Positions 11,401-24,001 of a stretch of DNA of 64,000 bases are shown here, piece after piece (the stretch's first letter is position 1; each line of letters starts with the position of its first letter). Where the stretch lies: positions 2,604,001 to 2,668,000 of the forward strand of contig BJKQ01000002.1 in assembly GCA_006538405.1 (NCBI GenBank), read 5' to 3'. The DNA comes from Hansfordia pulvinata (Eukaryota; Ascomycota; Sordariomycetes; Xylariales). The notes beneath the pieces were generated by a model, which did not search any database, was not told the origin of the DNA, and saw only the letters and a list, made by a program, of their open reading frames with translations. The position numbers and the translations under genes are program-made.

Positions 11401-14400
11401 GTCGAAAGAAATACCCCTGCCGCGCTGGGGCGCTTTCGTCCTCCCGGCGCGTGGATCACGGCATGCCCGGTACCAAGAGGCGGCGGCCGTCGCCTCCGCC
11501 GCCTCCGTTACTCCGTATTGGCCATCGACCCCCGTCCCAGAATACCTCCCACATTCGCCCAGTTTGGATGCCCGGTCCCTGCATGCGGATGAATGGAGTG
11601 TTGCCTCTGTGTGAGTGGTCTTCTTTCGTCTCTTCTTTGGGACACTGACACCCCACTGCTTGCTTAATTCATCTTAATTCATCCTTGAGAGGCGAGTGCC
11701 AGCTTGGAGAAGATGCGAGTACTCGTACACCGCACCCATGCCAGAGGGGCGGCCGCGTTCTCGGCCGTACGGTGCAGGCGGCGGGAGAAGGCATCGTGAC
11801 CGAAACGGTCGCAGCAGAGCCTTGACGACGTGGCCACGACTTGCTGACTTTGGCAGTTTCGGGTGATATGCACATGGGATGCGATGGAACGTTCCGATTT
11901 CTCGTATCGTATGCCCCGTCGACGCGAGCGGGTTGTGCGAGCCGGTGTGCGTGCTGCGTGCAACACGGCGGATAAATGTTCAGCATGCAAGACTAACAGG
12001 AGGCCTGGGCCAGACTACGAGTACATACGACCCGATTAGATGCAAGCGCGCACAGGCGCGAGGAACCCAAAGTACCTACAATACTCGTACGAGTACTGCC
12101 TCAACTGCTTAGGCTTTGGGCCAAGCGGCCGGCGGCATTGCGGACGGTGTTGGGCAAGCAGGCGTGGCAGGCCAGGCAGCCGGCGGGTTTTTTGGTGATC
12201 TCCCGGCTGCTATCTTGGACGCGGCGGCAGTGTGCCTCAGAAGCAAAAGAAAGCGCGGCGACGATCATGGCCCGGACGAGAGGCATGGCTCGCTGGCGTC
12301 GGCTCGTCCCTGGGACGAGCAGTCAACCCCTTGCTAGCTTGACCAGGACCGTGGCCCGGCACAGCTTCTAGCGCGCCTGCCAAGAACCTAATCTCTGACT
12401 AGCACCTCTAGCGTCGATATCGCGTGTCCGGGTCTCTCTCTCTCTCCAGTAAGGCTTTCTCTCCGAGAGCCCAAGTCCGTACGAGTACTGGCAGGTACTC
12501 GTACGGTGGCAGGCAACCGGCAGGCCCGCAAAGATCACCTCTGCTACCAGCCGCTTGGGAAATCGGCGATCGCCTTGATATCGACGGTGTGATTCGACAC
12601 GACTGGCGCAGGCTGGACCGACCAGGCGTGAGCACAACGCCAGCCGCCACCGACGGCAAAGTAAGGCGGAATGGGAGGACGAGTACAGACTTTGGGTGCT
12701 CGTGGAGCCCTCACAAGCAGTGGACAGCGGGATACCTACTCGTGAGTCGTACCCAAGCACAAGCGTGGCGTGGTGGTGTGCGAGAACCCTGTCGCCTACC
12801 CTGTCACTCATTAGCTGTGACCCCCATCTGAGACCCCCGTGCTGTCACAGGTCAGCCCCAGAGGCCAGCCCGTGAGGGCGCTCGGGTTGCCCAGAGCAAT
12901 TCAAAGCTTAACGCGCATGGTTTTCTCTCTCCCTTGCCATGGAGGCGGGTGGGGTGCACAAGGCGAGCCCGCTCGATACGGAGTACTCGTACGAGCGAGG
13001 GTTCAGTTCCCATCCTCCCAGACAAGTCATCAGACCAGGGTCTTTTGTTACTTGCCGGCGCAGAAACAGGACCACCACAGGGATGTCCGTGTCCGTCCGC
13101 GGAGTCTATCAACAAGAGCGAATGCGACACGCCGAGGACTGTCATGCCTACTCGGAGAGAGCAATTGTCGGCCCCCGTTGCTCCTGGTCAGGCGGACGAG
13201 CGGCTGCAGGAATGCCCGTGGTCGTGCACGGTACCGGGCGAGTAGGTGGGCGGTTTACATCATCGGGGATTCCAGTGGGCGGCGACATTGCTGTCTCTGA
13301 CGGTTGCGCGATACGATGCGGTGCGGTTCGACGCGAAGTAGGCAGCCAGGCGAATTGGACCAACCCCGCCGGAACAAGCCGTCTAGGCCTGGAATGTTAC
13401 GCGTGCAACGCAGTGATGGGCACGCTGGGGGTCTGTCTGTCTGTCACATGGACGGTCCATTATACCGACAGCTAAGCTTTCCAAGAAGTCTCGGCATACA
13501 ACGTACTCGTACTCAAAGCACAGGGCGGGCAGCCCAGGGCGATCACCTCCACCACCTTCCCAGATGATCGGTCGGCAGCCGCAAGCAAGCAAGCAATTGG
13601 TTGGCTTGGAACGACGTTCTCGTGCCAGAACTCCGACGACTCCATCGTCAGCCTTGCGGGCAATCTGGAAACACTGGCGGCATGTCTCAGGCCTCTTGGC
13701 TCCATATTGGGCAGGCAGGCTGGCTACGAGGACTATTACGAGAACGCGAGCGGGCACACTCTCACGAGCACGTACTCGGATGATCCTGGGTCAAGAAGAA
13801 TGGGCACAAGGCGGCGACCCCGCGTGCCCGCGCGGCATTGCCGGCCCGCTGCGTGCTTTGTGTCGTGACGCATGAGTGATGGCGGGGCGGCGGCGGCGGC
13901 GAGAGGAGAGGCCTTGGCGTGGCCGTTGCAGCCCTTGTGCGGCGCGTGCTCTGGTCTGTGCCTCGCAACGCAACGGCCCTGTGGTGATCCCCGGACCGAT
14001 TTGCTGCCGTCGGGAGAGATGAGCCATTTCGGAGGACGAACCGCAATGCGTAGTGCGTAAGTACTCGTACCCAGATGTGCCAGGGCCAAGACAAGCTGTA
14101 CGTCGAGTTCCGAGAGTGTTCGGGCGCTTTCTTAGTCATTGAACCGAGACTCTTCGGCGATGGGTCGTTTGTTGGGCTTCGTCCTCCTAGGGGTTCAGGG
14201 TCGTAGGGCACGATACTGGGGAGTCCGTCCATCCCGCGAAAACCAGACACTCCAATCTACCCCGGGCGGGTGACAGGCATTTTCTCCAAGGGGGGAAATC
14301 ATGTTACCAGGTTGTCATCGCCCACTGCGCCGGGGGCGCGGCGGCGGGAGAGATTAGGCTGGGGGTGGAGCAGACCAGGCGGGTGGCGGCGAGTCGAGGT

Positions 14401-14600
14401 GAAGAACCGGCACGGCACTTCTTTTTTGGAGGGTTGCCGCTATCTGATTACACGATATGCACGGCACCCTTGGCAGGCGTTCCCACCATGTTCAGGAAGA
14501 GGGGAAGAACGGGCGAACGCGTCGTCGACTGGTTTTGCCTCTGCGGACTCGAGAAAGTTGGACTGTGCATCTGGTAAGACTCGGGTCGTTCTTGGCGATG
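8430..14600. other. Intergenic, first part of the long gene desert
   Basis: The first 150-300 bases are the expected promoter and 5' UTR of the minus-strand synthetase. Beyond that I see no coding sequence: the longest open frame (10270-10893, plus) has no recognisable domain and is contradicted by equally long frames on the other strand. The palindromic TACTCGTA/TACGAGTA motif is frequent from 11.1 kb on (11110, 11254, 11716, 12016, 12082, 12479, 12495, 12678, 12981, 13502, 14061). Confidence 0.55.
12082..12095. repeat. Palindromic TACTCGTACGAGTA motif
   Basis: Perfect 14-bp palindrome in which the two half-sites TACTCGTA and TACGAGTA overlap in the opposite order to the copies at 2042 and 21132. 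It belongs to the same dispersed family. Confidence 0.8.
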
Positions 14601-14787
14601 CGTTTCATTGCCTCTGATGAGCGACTTTTTTCAAACAAAGGTAAGGTTGTTGTTTTTTTTTGGTGTTTCTATTTTCCCCTATTCTCTCTTCCCGTGGTAA
14701 ATCATAACTTGGGCGAGAGGTCGGTGAAGTCGAGTCGACGGGCGGTGCGCTTTGCGGTTTTGCTTGGCAAGTTGCCGGGTTTGCCCC

Positions 14788-14822
14788 TCTTCTTCTTCTT
14801 CTTCTTCTTCTTCTTCTTCTTT
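14788..14822 (+). repeat. (TTC)n microsatellite
   Basis: About eleven TTC units in intergenic DNA. It opens poly-Ser, poly-Phe and poly-Glu frames, which explains the spurious open frames around it. Confidence 0.9.
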
Positions 14823-15639
14823 GTCTTCTCCTCCCTCCTCCCTCTTCCTCTTGTCTACGAGTGCGATACAAAGTGCCACTAATGATGATGATAACAAGGT
14901 GACGAGCTTTGGGGGAGGGTGCAATGATAAGCTCCCACCCTCCCATGTAGGAGTACGCGTATGCCGAGACCAGCCAATCTGCAATCTACGAGCTGGGCAA
15001 GGCCGACGGAGCGGCCACGGCGTGGCGGCGCGTGCTCTGATTGGCAGAGGCCGTTGCTCCGAGACGGGCGGACGAGTCGTGCATATCCAGGGCTTGATCT
15101 GTCTACTACTCACCATCTGCGAGTACCACCACTCGCACGTTCCCGACGAGGATTTGCGGGTTCTTCGTCTGCCTTGTTATCCTAGTCTACCTGCCATCTT
15201 AGACGAGTCTTGCCAAACTAGTGTTGATGTTGATATCAGGGTGTGCTTGGTTTTCGGGGGCAGTGCATGATCACAGTATCTCGGCGCGAAGACACAAGGA
15301 GATAAGCCAAACCCCCGCCCCCTCCCCCCCTCTCTCCAAAGCTGGCGTGCTCGCTCGCCACGGTTAAAGGGCGCGGATTGAATACCGTCCCTTTTCCTTT
15401 TGTCTTTTATTAAAATGGGGAGAGCCCTCCAGCTGCAGGGGCGACAGGACGACGCCAAGGCTGGTGGCGCCCCTGCCCCTCCCCCCAAAAAAGACATGGC
15501 CCAACGGGGGGCGCTCGTGGGTTGGGGGTTTGGAGCTTTTTCGGCTTGGCAGAGGGAAGTGCCGAAAGAGACAGAGAGAAGATATGGAGAGATGGAGAGA
15601 TGGAGACGGGGAGACAGGGAGCGCATGACGGCGAAGACG

Positions 15640-15640
<1 letters not shown>

Positions 15641-15683
<43 letters not shown>
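15641..15683 (+). repeat. (CGG)n microsatellite
   Basis: About fourteen CGG units, followed by an alternating GC run near 15709-15720. The overlapping open frames read as poly-Ala, poly-Gly or poly-Pro and are not taken as genes. Confidence 0.9.
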
Positions 15684-16915
15684 ATTGCCGGGCTTGGCGG
15701 AGGCTCGCGCGCGCGCGCGCATGCGCGCTGGCTGGCGCTGGCGCTGGGGTGTCAAGTGACGGGGCAACTCTTTGCTCTCTCCCTCGGGCTCTTTCTTCCT
15801 CGAGCAGGCCAACAAGTCCGTCCCCAAGTGGGATGATGATATGGAGTGAGTGAAAGATAGGCGGGGGGTGAGGAGGGGGAGTTGGATGCCTGTCGCCTTG
15901 CTCTCGGCCTCGCCTCGTCTCGCCTCCACGGGCGCAAGCCGGGATATGGTGGGAAGATGGAGCACGAGTCGTCGCCAGACGGGTGGGTGGATGAATGTCC
16001 GGGGAGATGGGGCCCGAGAGAAATGCAACGCCCACTTGCCGCGATGGGCGGACACGTGCTGGCGGAGTGCTGATAATGCCTCGTAAGGGGTTCGGCCGAG
16101 AGGGTCGTTATTATTCGTAGGTTAGTATGCGGAGAGGCTGGCCGGTGGTCTTTGGTCTTTGGTTCCTTGGTCCTCTCCCTCTCTCTCTCGGGGGTTGGCA
16201 CGGCGCTTCTTCTGTCTGATCTCCTGGGGGCCCGCCCGGGAGTCCTCTCCACACAGCCCCCGGCAATCGGGCACCGGCCCTCCCCGAATTTAATAAGGGA
16301 AAGTTATGGGGGAGAAGAGAGGCCCCCAAGTCCAGATCAGATGGTCCGTGGTGGTGGTCGTGGTGGGATATTCCCAGGATGGATCAGGACCACCGCCCGT
16401 GTGGCCGCCCGCCCGCCCGCCAGCCTTGCAAGAGTCATCAGTCATCCGGCCCGCGACACGTGCTTTCGTCAATCTTCCTTTGTTAACGAGTGGTCGTGCC
16501 CCGATGCCCCCGGCATATCGCAACAGCCAAGGACCACGCGGGTTCCCCGTTTTTTCTTTTAATTTATTTTTTTCGGTCCTAGTGGATTTTCCTTGGCGGA
16601 GACCGGGGGAGCCGCACCATGGGGGGCTTGTCGAGGGGCACACCTTGCCCTTGCGTTTGCCTGTATGTTGTACGGTGTACTCTCACCACTCGTAGCCCTG
16701 GGGGCGGCCGGGGGTTGGGTTGGAAGCAGGGGTGGCCTTGAGGGCCCACGACCTCTTGACGAGAGTTTATTCTGGTTTTATCTCGATTTTATCGATTTTC
16801 CCCTCCTTCTTCTTCTGCCCTGTCCCACCCGGCCAAACAAGGCGGGCCCGGGGCGGCAGATCACCTCTCGGCAGCGTATGAGTACGAGTATGCCTGCCTG
16901 CCTGCCTATGTTGTG

Positions 16916-17043
<128 letters not shown>

Positions 17044-17282
17044 GGCCGGACGGCAACTCTCCCTGTTTCTTCGCAGGCGTGTCGTGGCAAGGCAAGGCAA
17101 GGCAAGGCGAGGCAAGGCCTCTTGTCGCGTCGGGCAGTCCGACGACAAACCCCCACCGCCCGGCCCGGCCCCCGTTTTTTGCGAAACATACATATATGCA
17201 CATGTGCAGGGTGCATTGCTTGCTTGCTTCCTTGATCGCGAGCTCCCCTCATCATTTTCGCGGGGCCGAAGCGTCCACGGCG

Positions 17283-17283
<1 letters not shown>

Positions 17284-17312
<29 letters not shown>
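17284..17312 (+). repeat. (CGG)n microsatellite
   Basis: About nine to ten CGG units in intergenic DNA, followed by an A-rich stretch. No gene overlaps it. Confidence 0.85.
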
Positions 17313-17314
<2 letters not shown>

Positions 17315-18033
17315 AAATAACCGGGGGACACAGGGGGGAGAAAAAGAGGTGTACTCGTAGACGTGCTGGCTCCGCTTGGCACGTGTCGTCGTCGGCAGTT
17401 CGAAGGCGAAGGGGGGTCGAGATCGAGAGGTTGTTCCCGCCTGAGCTACTACGAGAAGGCGACTTATATTAATCAACACCAGACAGTGGGAAACCTGACA
17501 GCTCCGGGTCTGGATCGAGCCAAAAGCAAGCCTCCAGAAAACTACAAAGAAAAAAGAGAGAAGAAAAAAAGCCACAGCGCTTCCTTGGACGGCGGCAACC
17601 CGCTGCGGCTGTGGACGCCACCGCCGGACGGTCCCGCCTCTCCGCCCTTCCGTCTCCGTCCCCGCCTCCGCCTTCGCCTCTGTCTACATACAAAGTACTT
17701 TGTACGCTCTTATTATTATTATCTTATCTTGTCTCGTCAACGGGTAAAAAGTCAATTCGTCAGCTGGCGCTTTGCGGGTTAATGAAGGGAAGTGTAGTCG
17801 TATTATCCGTACGAGGGAGTTTACGTTGCAAAGCGAGGAATCAAGAAGTGGCCACTGCCGACGCGCAGCACGGAGAGGACGGAAATAGATACAGGAAGAA
17901 GAAAGAAAAAAAGGAAACAAGAAGATTGGCGTGCGGAATGTGTGAAAGCTGCCAAGAGCGGCGCGGTGGCAGTGCCACCACCCACGCCCGTCTTTCTACG
18001 AGTACTTTACTCCGTACGCGTTACGCCGCGAAA

Positions 18034-18052
18034 GGGGGGGGGGGGGGGGGGG
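18034..18052 (+). repeat. Poly-G run of 19
   Basis: Nineteen consecutive G in intergenic DNA, followed by a GGGGCTGGTGCT-type repeat. It is one of at least seventeen G or C runs of 11 or more in the window. Confidence 0.9.
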
Positions 18053-18145
18053 CTGGTGCTGGGGCTGGTGCTGGGGTTTGTGCTTTCTTGCTCGCGTGCC
18101 CGAATGCCTAATTCGGACTCGCCGAGAAGAGAGGGACACTGTGGG

Positions 18146-18172
18146 GAGAGAGAGAGAGAGAGAGAGAGAGAG
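18146..18172 (+). repeat. (AG)n microsatellite
   Basis: About thirteen AG units in intergenic DNA, ending in AGGTG. No gene is associated. Confidence 0.85.
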
Positions 18173-20586
18173 GTGAAGCTAACAAGCTTGTGTGCAGCTC
18201 TTCAGCGGCCTCGGGGAAAGCGCAGCGACCCGCCTCGGTCAAAGACGTGGCAGCTGCGGGCGTCCAGCGTCTTCTTGGCTACGCTTGAATTAATAAAAGT
18301 GGCTTCTCCTTGTTTTTGACACAAGCCAAGACACAAGCCAAGGAAATGGACAGGAGAAACAGAGGGGAAGAGAAAAAAAAAAAGACTCAAAGAAAGCAAA
18401 GTACCCGTAATTGCCCCCCCGGAGCCAAGAGGACCAAGAGCGCCACACCCGACGGGGACGAGGAGACGGCGGCGCCACACAGCCCACTCATAGAAGAGTC
18501 GACTTGACATGTACGAGTAGAAGCTTGAAGAAGAAGAGGGTCTTTGGTTTCTTGGCCCCCGGTCTTGGGTCGTCGATTGTCGATGCCTTGGCTTGGCCTC
18601 AAAACAACTACCGAGTCCCCACCCCTGATGAAGATCAAGATGGACAGGGCCAGTGGAAAGAGAGAGAGAGAAAATAGAGGAGGAGGCGTGACGCGGCGCG
18701 GCGCTCGTCAGACTTGGCGAGAGGGCGGACAGCCATGTGGACTGGATGACGAGCAGCAGGGAAGAAGTCTGGAGACTCTGAAGACTACTCGTACGAGCCC
18801 CCGAGAATTATCTCCCGAGCACTGGAAGAGTACTGATGAGATACGGACGGAAGAGGCCGGAGCCCGCACGGAGTCGACAAGGGGAGGCATAGGGGAGGGG
18901 AGGGGGGGGGGGGGTAGAGGAGAGAGCCGCACCCGCAGCCGGGAGGAGGGCCGTTGCAGATCGACCGTCACGTCACGCAATCAAAGCCCCTCGTGGGAAG
19001 AAAAGAACGACCAGGGCCGAGGCGGCAAGTCATCCGTCAGCAGCACGCAACCAACAACGTTTCTTGTCTGGTGGCTCTCTGCCTACCGCTATTGCTACGA
19101 GAGGGGACGACGGAGCGAGACGAGACGAGGGATGGTGGCTGGCTCCGGTACGAGTGGTGGTGTATACGAGTACTCACTCTGCCGATCGCGATCGTCAGTG
19201 GCTTCTCCGGGTGGTGGTGGTGGTGATGACAATGATATCGGGTTTGCCCCCTTTTCTCCTTTTTTTTTTTTAACACCTACAAGTATTCCATTCGTGTCTC
19301 CTTGCTACACTTCCCACAGCTGGACACCGAAATGGCGCATCTCCCCTGCTGTGCGCGACGCGATGCACGCACTTTTCCCCTTCAGCTTGGGTACGGGCAG
19401 CGTGGCAGCGTAGGATCAGACCAAAAAGCACAGAAAAAGCCAGACGAGACAGACGAACACCCTTGGCGATCTCCGCTATGCCAAGTCGACCGCCTCGGGC
19501 AGGTTCATCGTTCGTCAAGGCTGGCTCTGGTGATAAGCGGCGGAAGAACACTCATCACTGATAAGGTGTCTGTCTACCTACTAACGCGTACAGAGCAGGT
19601 TCCAGGGGCTTGAAGATGTGCTCCGTAGATAGATACTTACATGTATCTACCTTAGGTACGAGTAGGTATCTAGCTGCTAGCTGGCGCCTTGGCACGGCGA
19701 GGTTTGCGGCGAGGACCTTCTCGACACGATGCAACACGATCCGATACGAGACAGAGATTGAGAGATACTCAGTCATGTCGGGAGTACCTACGTACGTGCT
19801 CTAGCGCAAGGTACGAGTACAGAGAGAAAGAGAGAGAAAAAAAAGAACATATCGCGACAGGGACCGGCGCGCCTTGGCATCAACACTACCCCCCAAAAAA
19901 AGAGCCCAACTGTAGATTGGATACGAGTACACCTGCAGGTGCCTGTACTTAGACACGGTACCTTCTTAAGGTACGTATTCGTGGCTGCCATTTACAAAGC
20001 TTGGGTACCTGCGTACAAGTACTCGCACCCGAGCATCTCCACTGAAGAGACGGTGTGTTCCTGCTCTGCTCTCTCTTTCTCTACCTAGGTACAAGTAATC
20101 TCGTCCTTCTGGCTCCTTCTCTCTGTCCGGTCGTCTCGTCATCCGCCTCTGTCCGTCTCGTACGGACGAGAGTACGGACGAAATAGCCGAGCCTTTTCTT
20201 CTTGTTTCTTCACCCCGTTCATGGGTGTTCCCCGTCGTTCATGTGTGTGTATGTAAGAACCAGGTATCGGTGCCCCTTGTGATTTCCATCCCCGACCGCC
20301 GAAAGAGAAGACTTTTCGGTACGAGTAGCCCTATTCTGCGGATGCGATGCGGATGCGATGCGATGCGATGTGTCCCGATGCGTCCCAGCGGCCGTGCGTT
20401 TTTCTCGGTGGGAGGGTCCGTCCTCTGTGCTTCTTTTTCGATCATCTCTCTCTCTTTTCGTACGAAGTACCTGATACGAGCAATCCGTGGGGGATGCGAG
20501 ACTGTCAAGGGCAGATGAGGGCATCCACTCTGCCGACGCCACATTATTACGCAGTCGTGTTGATGCGTGTCAAGGACGCGACCAGG

Positions 20587-20604
20587 ACGAGTACTTGTAC
20601 TCGT
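20587..20604. repeat. Inverted repeat ACGAGTAC-tt-GTACTCGT
   Basis: Two perfect 8-bp half-sites of the dispersed motif face each other across a 2-bp spacer. Confidence 0.8.
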
Positions 20605-20777
20605 ATCGTGGCAGATCTCTGTGGGGTGAAGACAGAAGACGGGGAGAAAGAGTGATGAGTCGACGACACACGTACACCCGCCTCACTCACTCGCTCACTC
20701 ACTCACTCACTCACATCACTCTCTTCTGAGTAAGTGAGCAAGGAAACCAGAGCACAGCAGAGAAGCGGCAACGCCCG

Positions 20778-20779
<2 letters not shown>

Positions 20780-20833
<54 letters not shown>
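20780..20833 (+). repeat. (CA)27 microsatellite
   Basis: Fifty-four bases of uninterrupted CA dinucleotide in intergenic DNA, about 65 bp after a CTCA tetranucleotide repeat. Confidence 0.95.
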
Positions 20834-20834
<1 letters not shown>

Positions 20835-21131
20835 GCACGCTGGCCACCGCAATGAGACCGGCTCATTACGGCGTGCTCGCCGAAATCTCCTTGCCGCCGC
20901 GCCCAGAGGTTTTAGTCGTGTCTAGCGCCGGCAGCCCGCGACCCCGACGACGCCACCGACTCCACCTCAGCACTGCCGATCATGGCTGAAACTGACAGAC
21001 AGGCAGACATTGTTGTTGTTGTGTGTTGGCGGCGGCGCTAACTACAAGTCGTAACTACGAGTACAAGGCGCTGCCATCTCTCTCTTTTTTTTTTCCCAGT
21101 CCTTTCTCGGGGAGATGAGATCCCGCCTCAT

Positions 21132-21145
21132 TACGAGTACTCGTA
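21132..21145. repeat. Palindromic TACGAGTACTCGTA motif
   Basis: Perfect 14-bp palindrome of the dispersed family. A second palindromic copy, ACGAGTACTCGT, follows at 21393-21404. Confidence 0.85.
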
Positions 21146-22865
21146 CACGTTGGGCCGCGGACTTTCAGAACATAGCTGAACATGCGGGCGTCTGCTGGTC
21201 TCGCTTCTTTCCCGGGCGGCGTGGAAAAGCCTCACTGCCACTCCTCGTCTCTTTCATAAAAAGAACACGTCTCCCTCCTCACGGGGGGGAGGGGGCCTCT
21301 CCCGAGTCGGCAGCCAAAGTCTGCCGTCTGCCCCTGCTTTGCGCTTCGGGCGGAGAGGCGTACATTGTGCATGCAGAGAGGCGCGTACGACTACGAGTAC
21401 TCGTTGCTCAAGCTGTGAGAGCCGCCAGATCGCGGGGTTTTTTTTTTTTCAGTTCTTCTTCTTTCTATCCTGTTTGCTCGTTTGATTGCTCTGGACTGTG
21501 TAGACTGACGAGGACAAGTAACCGCCGGTAGTCTCCTCGTTGGGAGGTTATACCACACAAACAAAACTCGTAATCCTAATAACCCCATCGTCCATGCGCT
21601 CGCTCTCTCATCTCATGTTCAGCTGGGTTCGGAGAGGCGCACTTGCTCGTAAGGAGGTCGCGGTAGGCCGAGTCCAGCCTAGGATGCCACGATTGCCCGG
21701 GTTAGGGCTTTCTTGGCCTTTTTTTTTGGCATTGTAGTCTTTCTCCCCCTTGTCGCCGCCCCGCGGTTGCTCGGGCGCGAGCGGCGCATCTCTTCTTCAT
21801 CCCCGGGGGAGATTCGGAGAGAGAGAGAGAGAGAGGGGGGGGAAAGGATGGGGGCCACGGATGGGAGGGCTCCCGAATGCCCAGCCCCGCGCACGAATGC
21901 GGAGAGTCCCGCACAGCAGTGACGGGTGATGGTGATGATCACGACAGCGACATCCACTGCTACTATTACTACTGGACCAAAAACAAGAGTACGCTTACGA
22001 GTGCGCTACCACGGCTACCTCTACTCGCACAGCTGTTGGAACAGGCACGGAGTACACGTACACGTGCCCGTCCGCGGCCAGCGGGAGGAGTACGAGTAGT
22101 CGTCCGAGTAGAGATCGGAAGGGGCAGGAACACCGCGAGCAGAAACGCGCTGTGGGGGAGGAGACAGGAGGACAGGACGCCGGCGGCCCCATTACGGAGC
22201 CACGAGGCATCATCATGATATGATGACTGTGAGTTAATATAAGTGGACAACAAGTCGAGGATGCTCGAAATCTCCCCCTGTCATCGATTGGGGGGGTTAC
22301 GGGGGGGTGGGAAAGGAAACCGTCATTGATTCAACCCCATCATCATCCATTTTCACAACTCTTCGACTCCACATGTGAGAGGATGACAAGACATACGAGT
22401 AAACAGGCACACAGGCAGCGCAGACGACCCGAACGCTCGGCTCGGGGGATCGACGGTTGTCGTGGTCCACTCTTGCGGCGCAAACTCGGCCGCCCCCTTT
22501 TTTTTTTCTATGTGGTGAGTGACAAGAAAGCTGGTCCGCCCTGAGTGAGTTCTCGTTTTTAGTGTCGCAGATCTTCAGGCGAGTCCCAGGATGCGTGCTG
22601 GTTGAGTATATGGCTCGTGCGTGTGGCCTGCCTGCCGGTGACACTTGACTTTATCGCGATGATACCCGTTGATGGTCCTGGGAGCACCTGCGCACCCGCC
22701 TATCCACGTTACGTCCGAGTAGACACGGCTTTGCCTGATGTAAACCCCCCCGGTGCAGATCAGGCACACTTGTTATACCGCACCGCCGAGGGGACAGGGA
22801 AGAGAGGCCGGCGCGGCGGTTTCGGGTTGCCGGGGAGTAAAGAGAGAGAGAGAGGAGGGGGGAGA

Positions 22866-22883
22866 GGGGGGGGGGGGGGGGGG
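22866..22883 (+). repeat. Poly-G run of 18
   Basis: Eighteen consecutive G after a purine-rich AG stretch (about 22840-22865) in intergenic DNA. Confidence 0.9.
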
Positions 22884-23964
22884 CGGGATATTGCTGCTTC
22901 AAGGATACCCCTCACGCCGCCTCGTGCATGCAAAGCAGTGGCCTCTCTTGCCGCCCGGCTTCTTCGACGATCGAGGCTTACGATCGAGGCTTGGAGAGGT
23001 GTAATGCATGCGACGCCAGTAAGCGAGGTGCTTGCTGTTTAGAGGGGATGGGCTCGGAGAGCAAGGATGATGCCCCCCCCTTTGTTCGTAGCTGGAGGTG
23101 AGAACTGCCGACCTGGCTCCGATCGCCCGGAAACAAAGGGGCTTCTCGTCGAAGAGACCCTCTGGGGCGAAAGCGACGACGGGGCCGGGGTGAGTGAGGA
23201 GTGGAAAGCGGTGTTCTCGGAGAAAGAAAGAAAGAGGGAGAAGAAGAAGAACATCGACTGCTTTCGCCGTAGATCATCCCCTTCAGCGGTGCTCCCGGTG
23301 CTGTCTACCCCATCTAGGTTTCTTTGCACGGATCATGCTTTCTCAGGAGCATGATTTCGCGAGCAGAGCAGCAGGGATGCAAGAGGCATTTCTCGAGGGA
23401 TGAGGGGGGACTGTGGTAGGCTCTGAGCAGCACGGCCGGCTCTTCTCGTTTGTTTGTTTGTTTTGGGAGGGAGTGACGCCCTCCCCTCCTCCTCTGGAGC
23501 CTCCGGGATGTCTTGCGCCGTGGTGTCGAGGTTGTGTTGATGTTATGATCCTCACAGCGGCCGTCTCGAGACAGTATCCCGGGAGGCATCACAGATCGCG
23601 CAGAGGGCTCCCTTCTCTTGTCTGGAGGGGCCGGGCGGTTCCCGACTGACAAGACGTGCCCGCGGAAGTTCCGGGATCGCGAGCCACGCGTCGCCCCTCG
23701 AAGGTTTGGGAGTGTCCCGTCAGAGAGAGACACACACACAAAAAAAAAACATACGTAGGCACAAGGTAGATTGCTGTCTTGCGAGGAGAGAGCGGCTTAC
23801 CAATCTGGAAAGAAGAAAAAGAAAGCACTTTGCCTGCGATGGGCCGCTGCTTTGTTTACCAAGTAGTGTGCGTGTGTGCGTGCAGCCCAGCTCAGCTCGG
23901 TCCAGGGACGGCAGTGGTGCGTCGTCGTGTCCGCCGCAACGGGTCAGAACGCCGGCTGCCTCGC

Positions 23965-23967
<3 letters not shown>

Positions 23968-24000
<33 letters not shown>
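23968..24000 (+). repeat. (GT)n microsatellite
   Basis: About sixteen GT units in intergenic DNA. A shorter CA run lies on the same strand at 28179-28201. Confidence 0.9.

Positions 24001-24001
<1 letters not shown>

Noticed and set aside
15177..16055. 292-codon open frame on the minus strand
   Set aside because: Created by the CGG and GC repeats; overlapping frames on both strands are just as long, and no domain is visible.
18544..19413. 289-codon open frame on the plus strand
   Set aside because: Arg/Gly/Ser-rich translation of purine-rich and poly-G sequence; contains motif copies; no domain.
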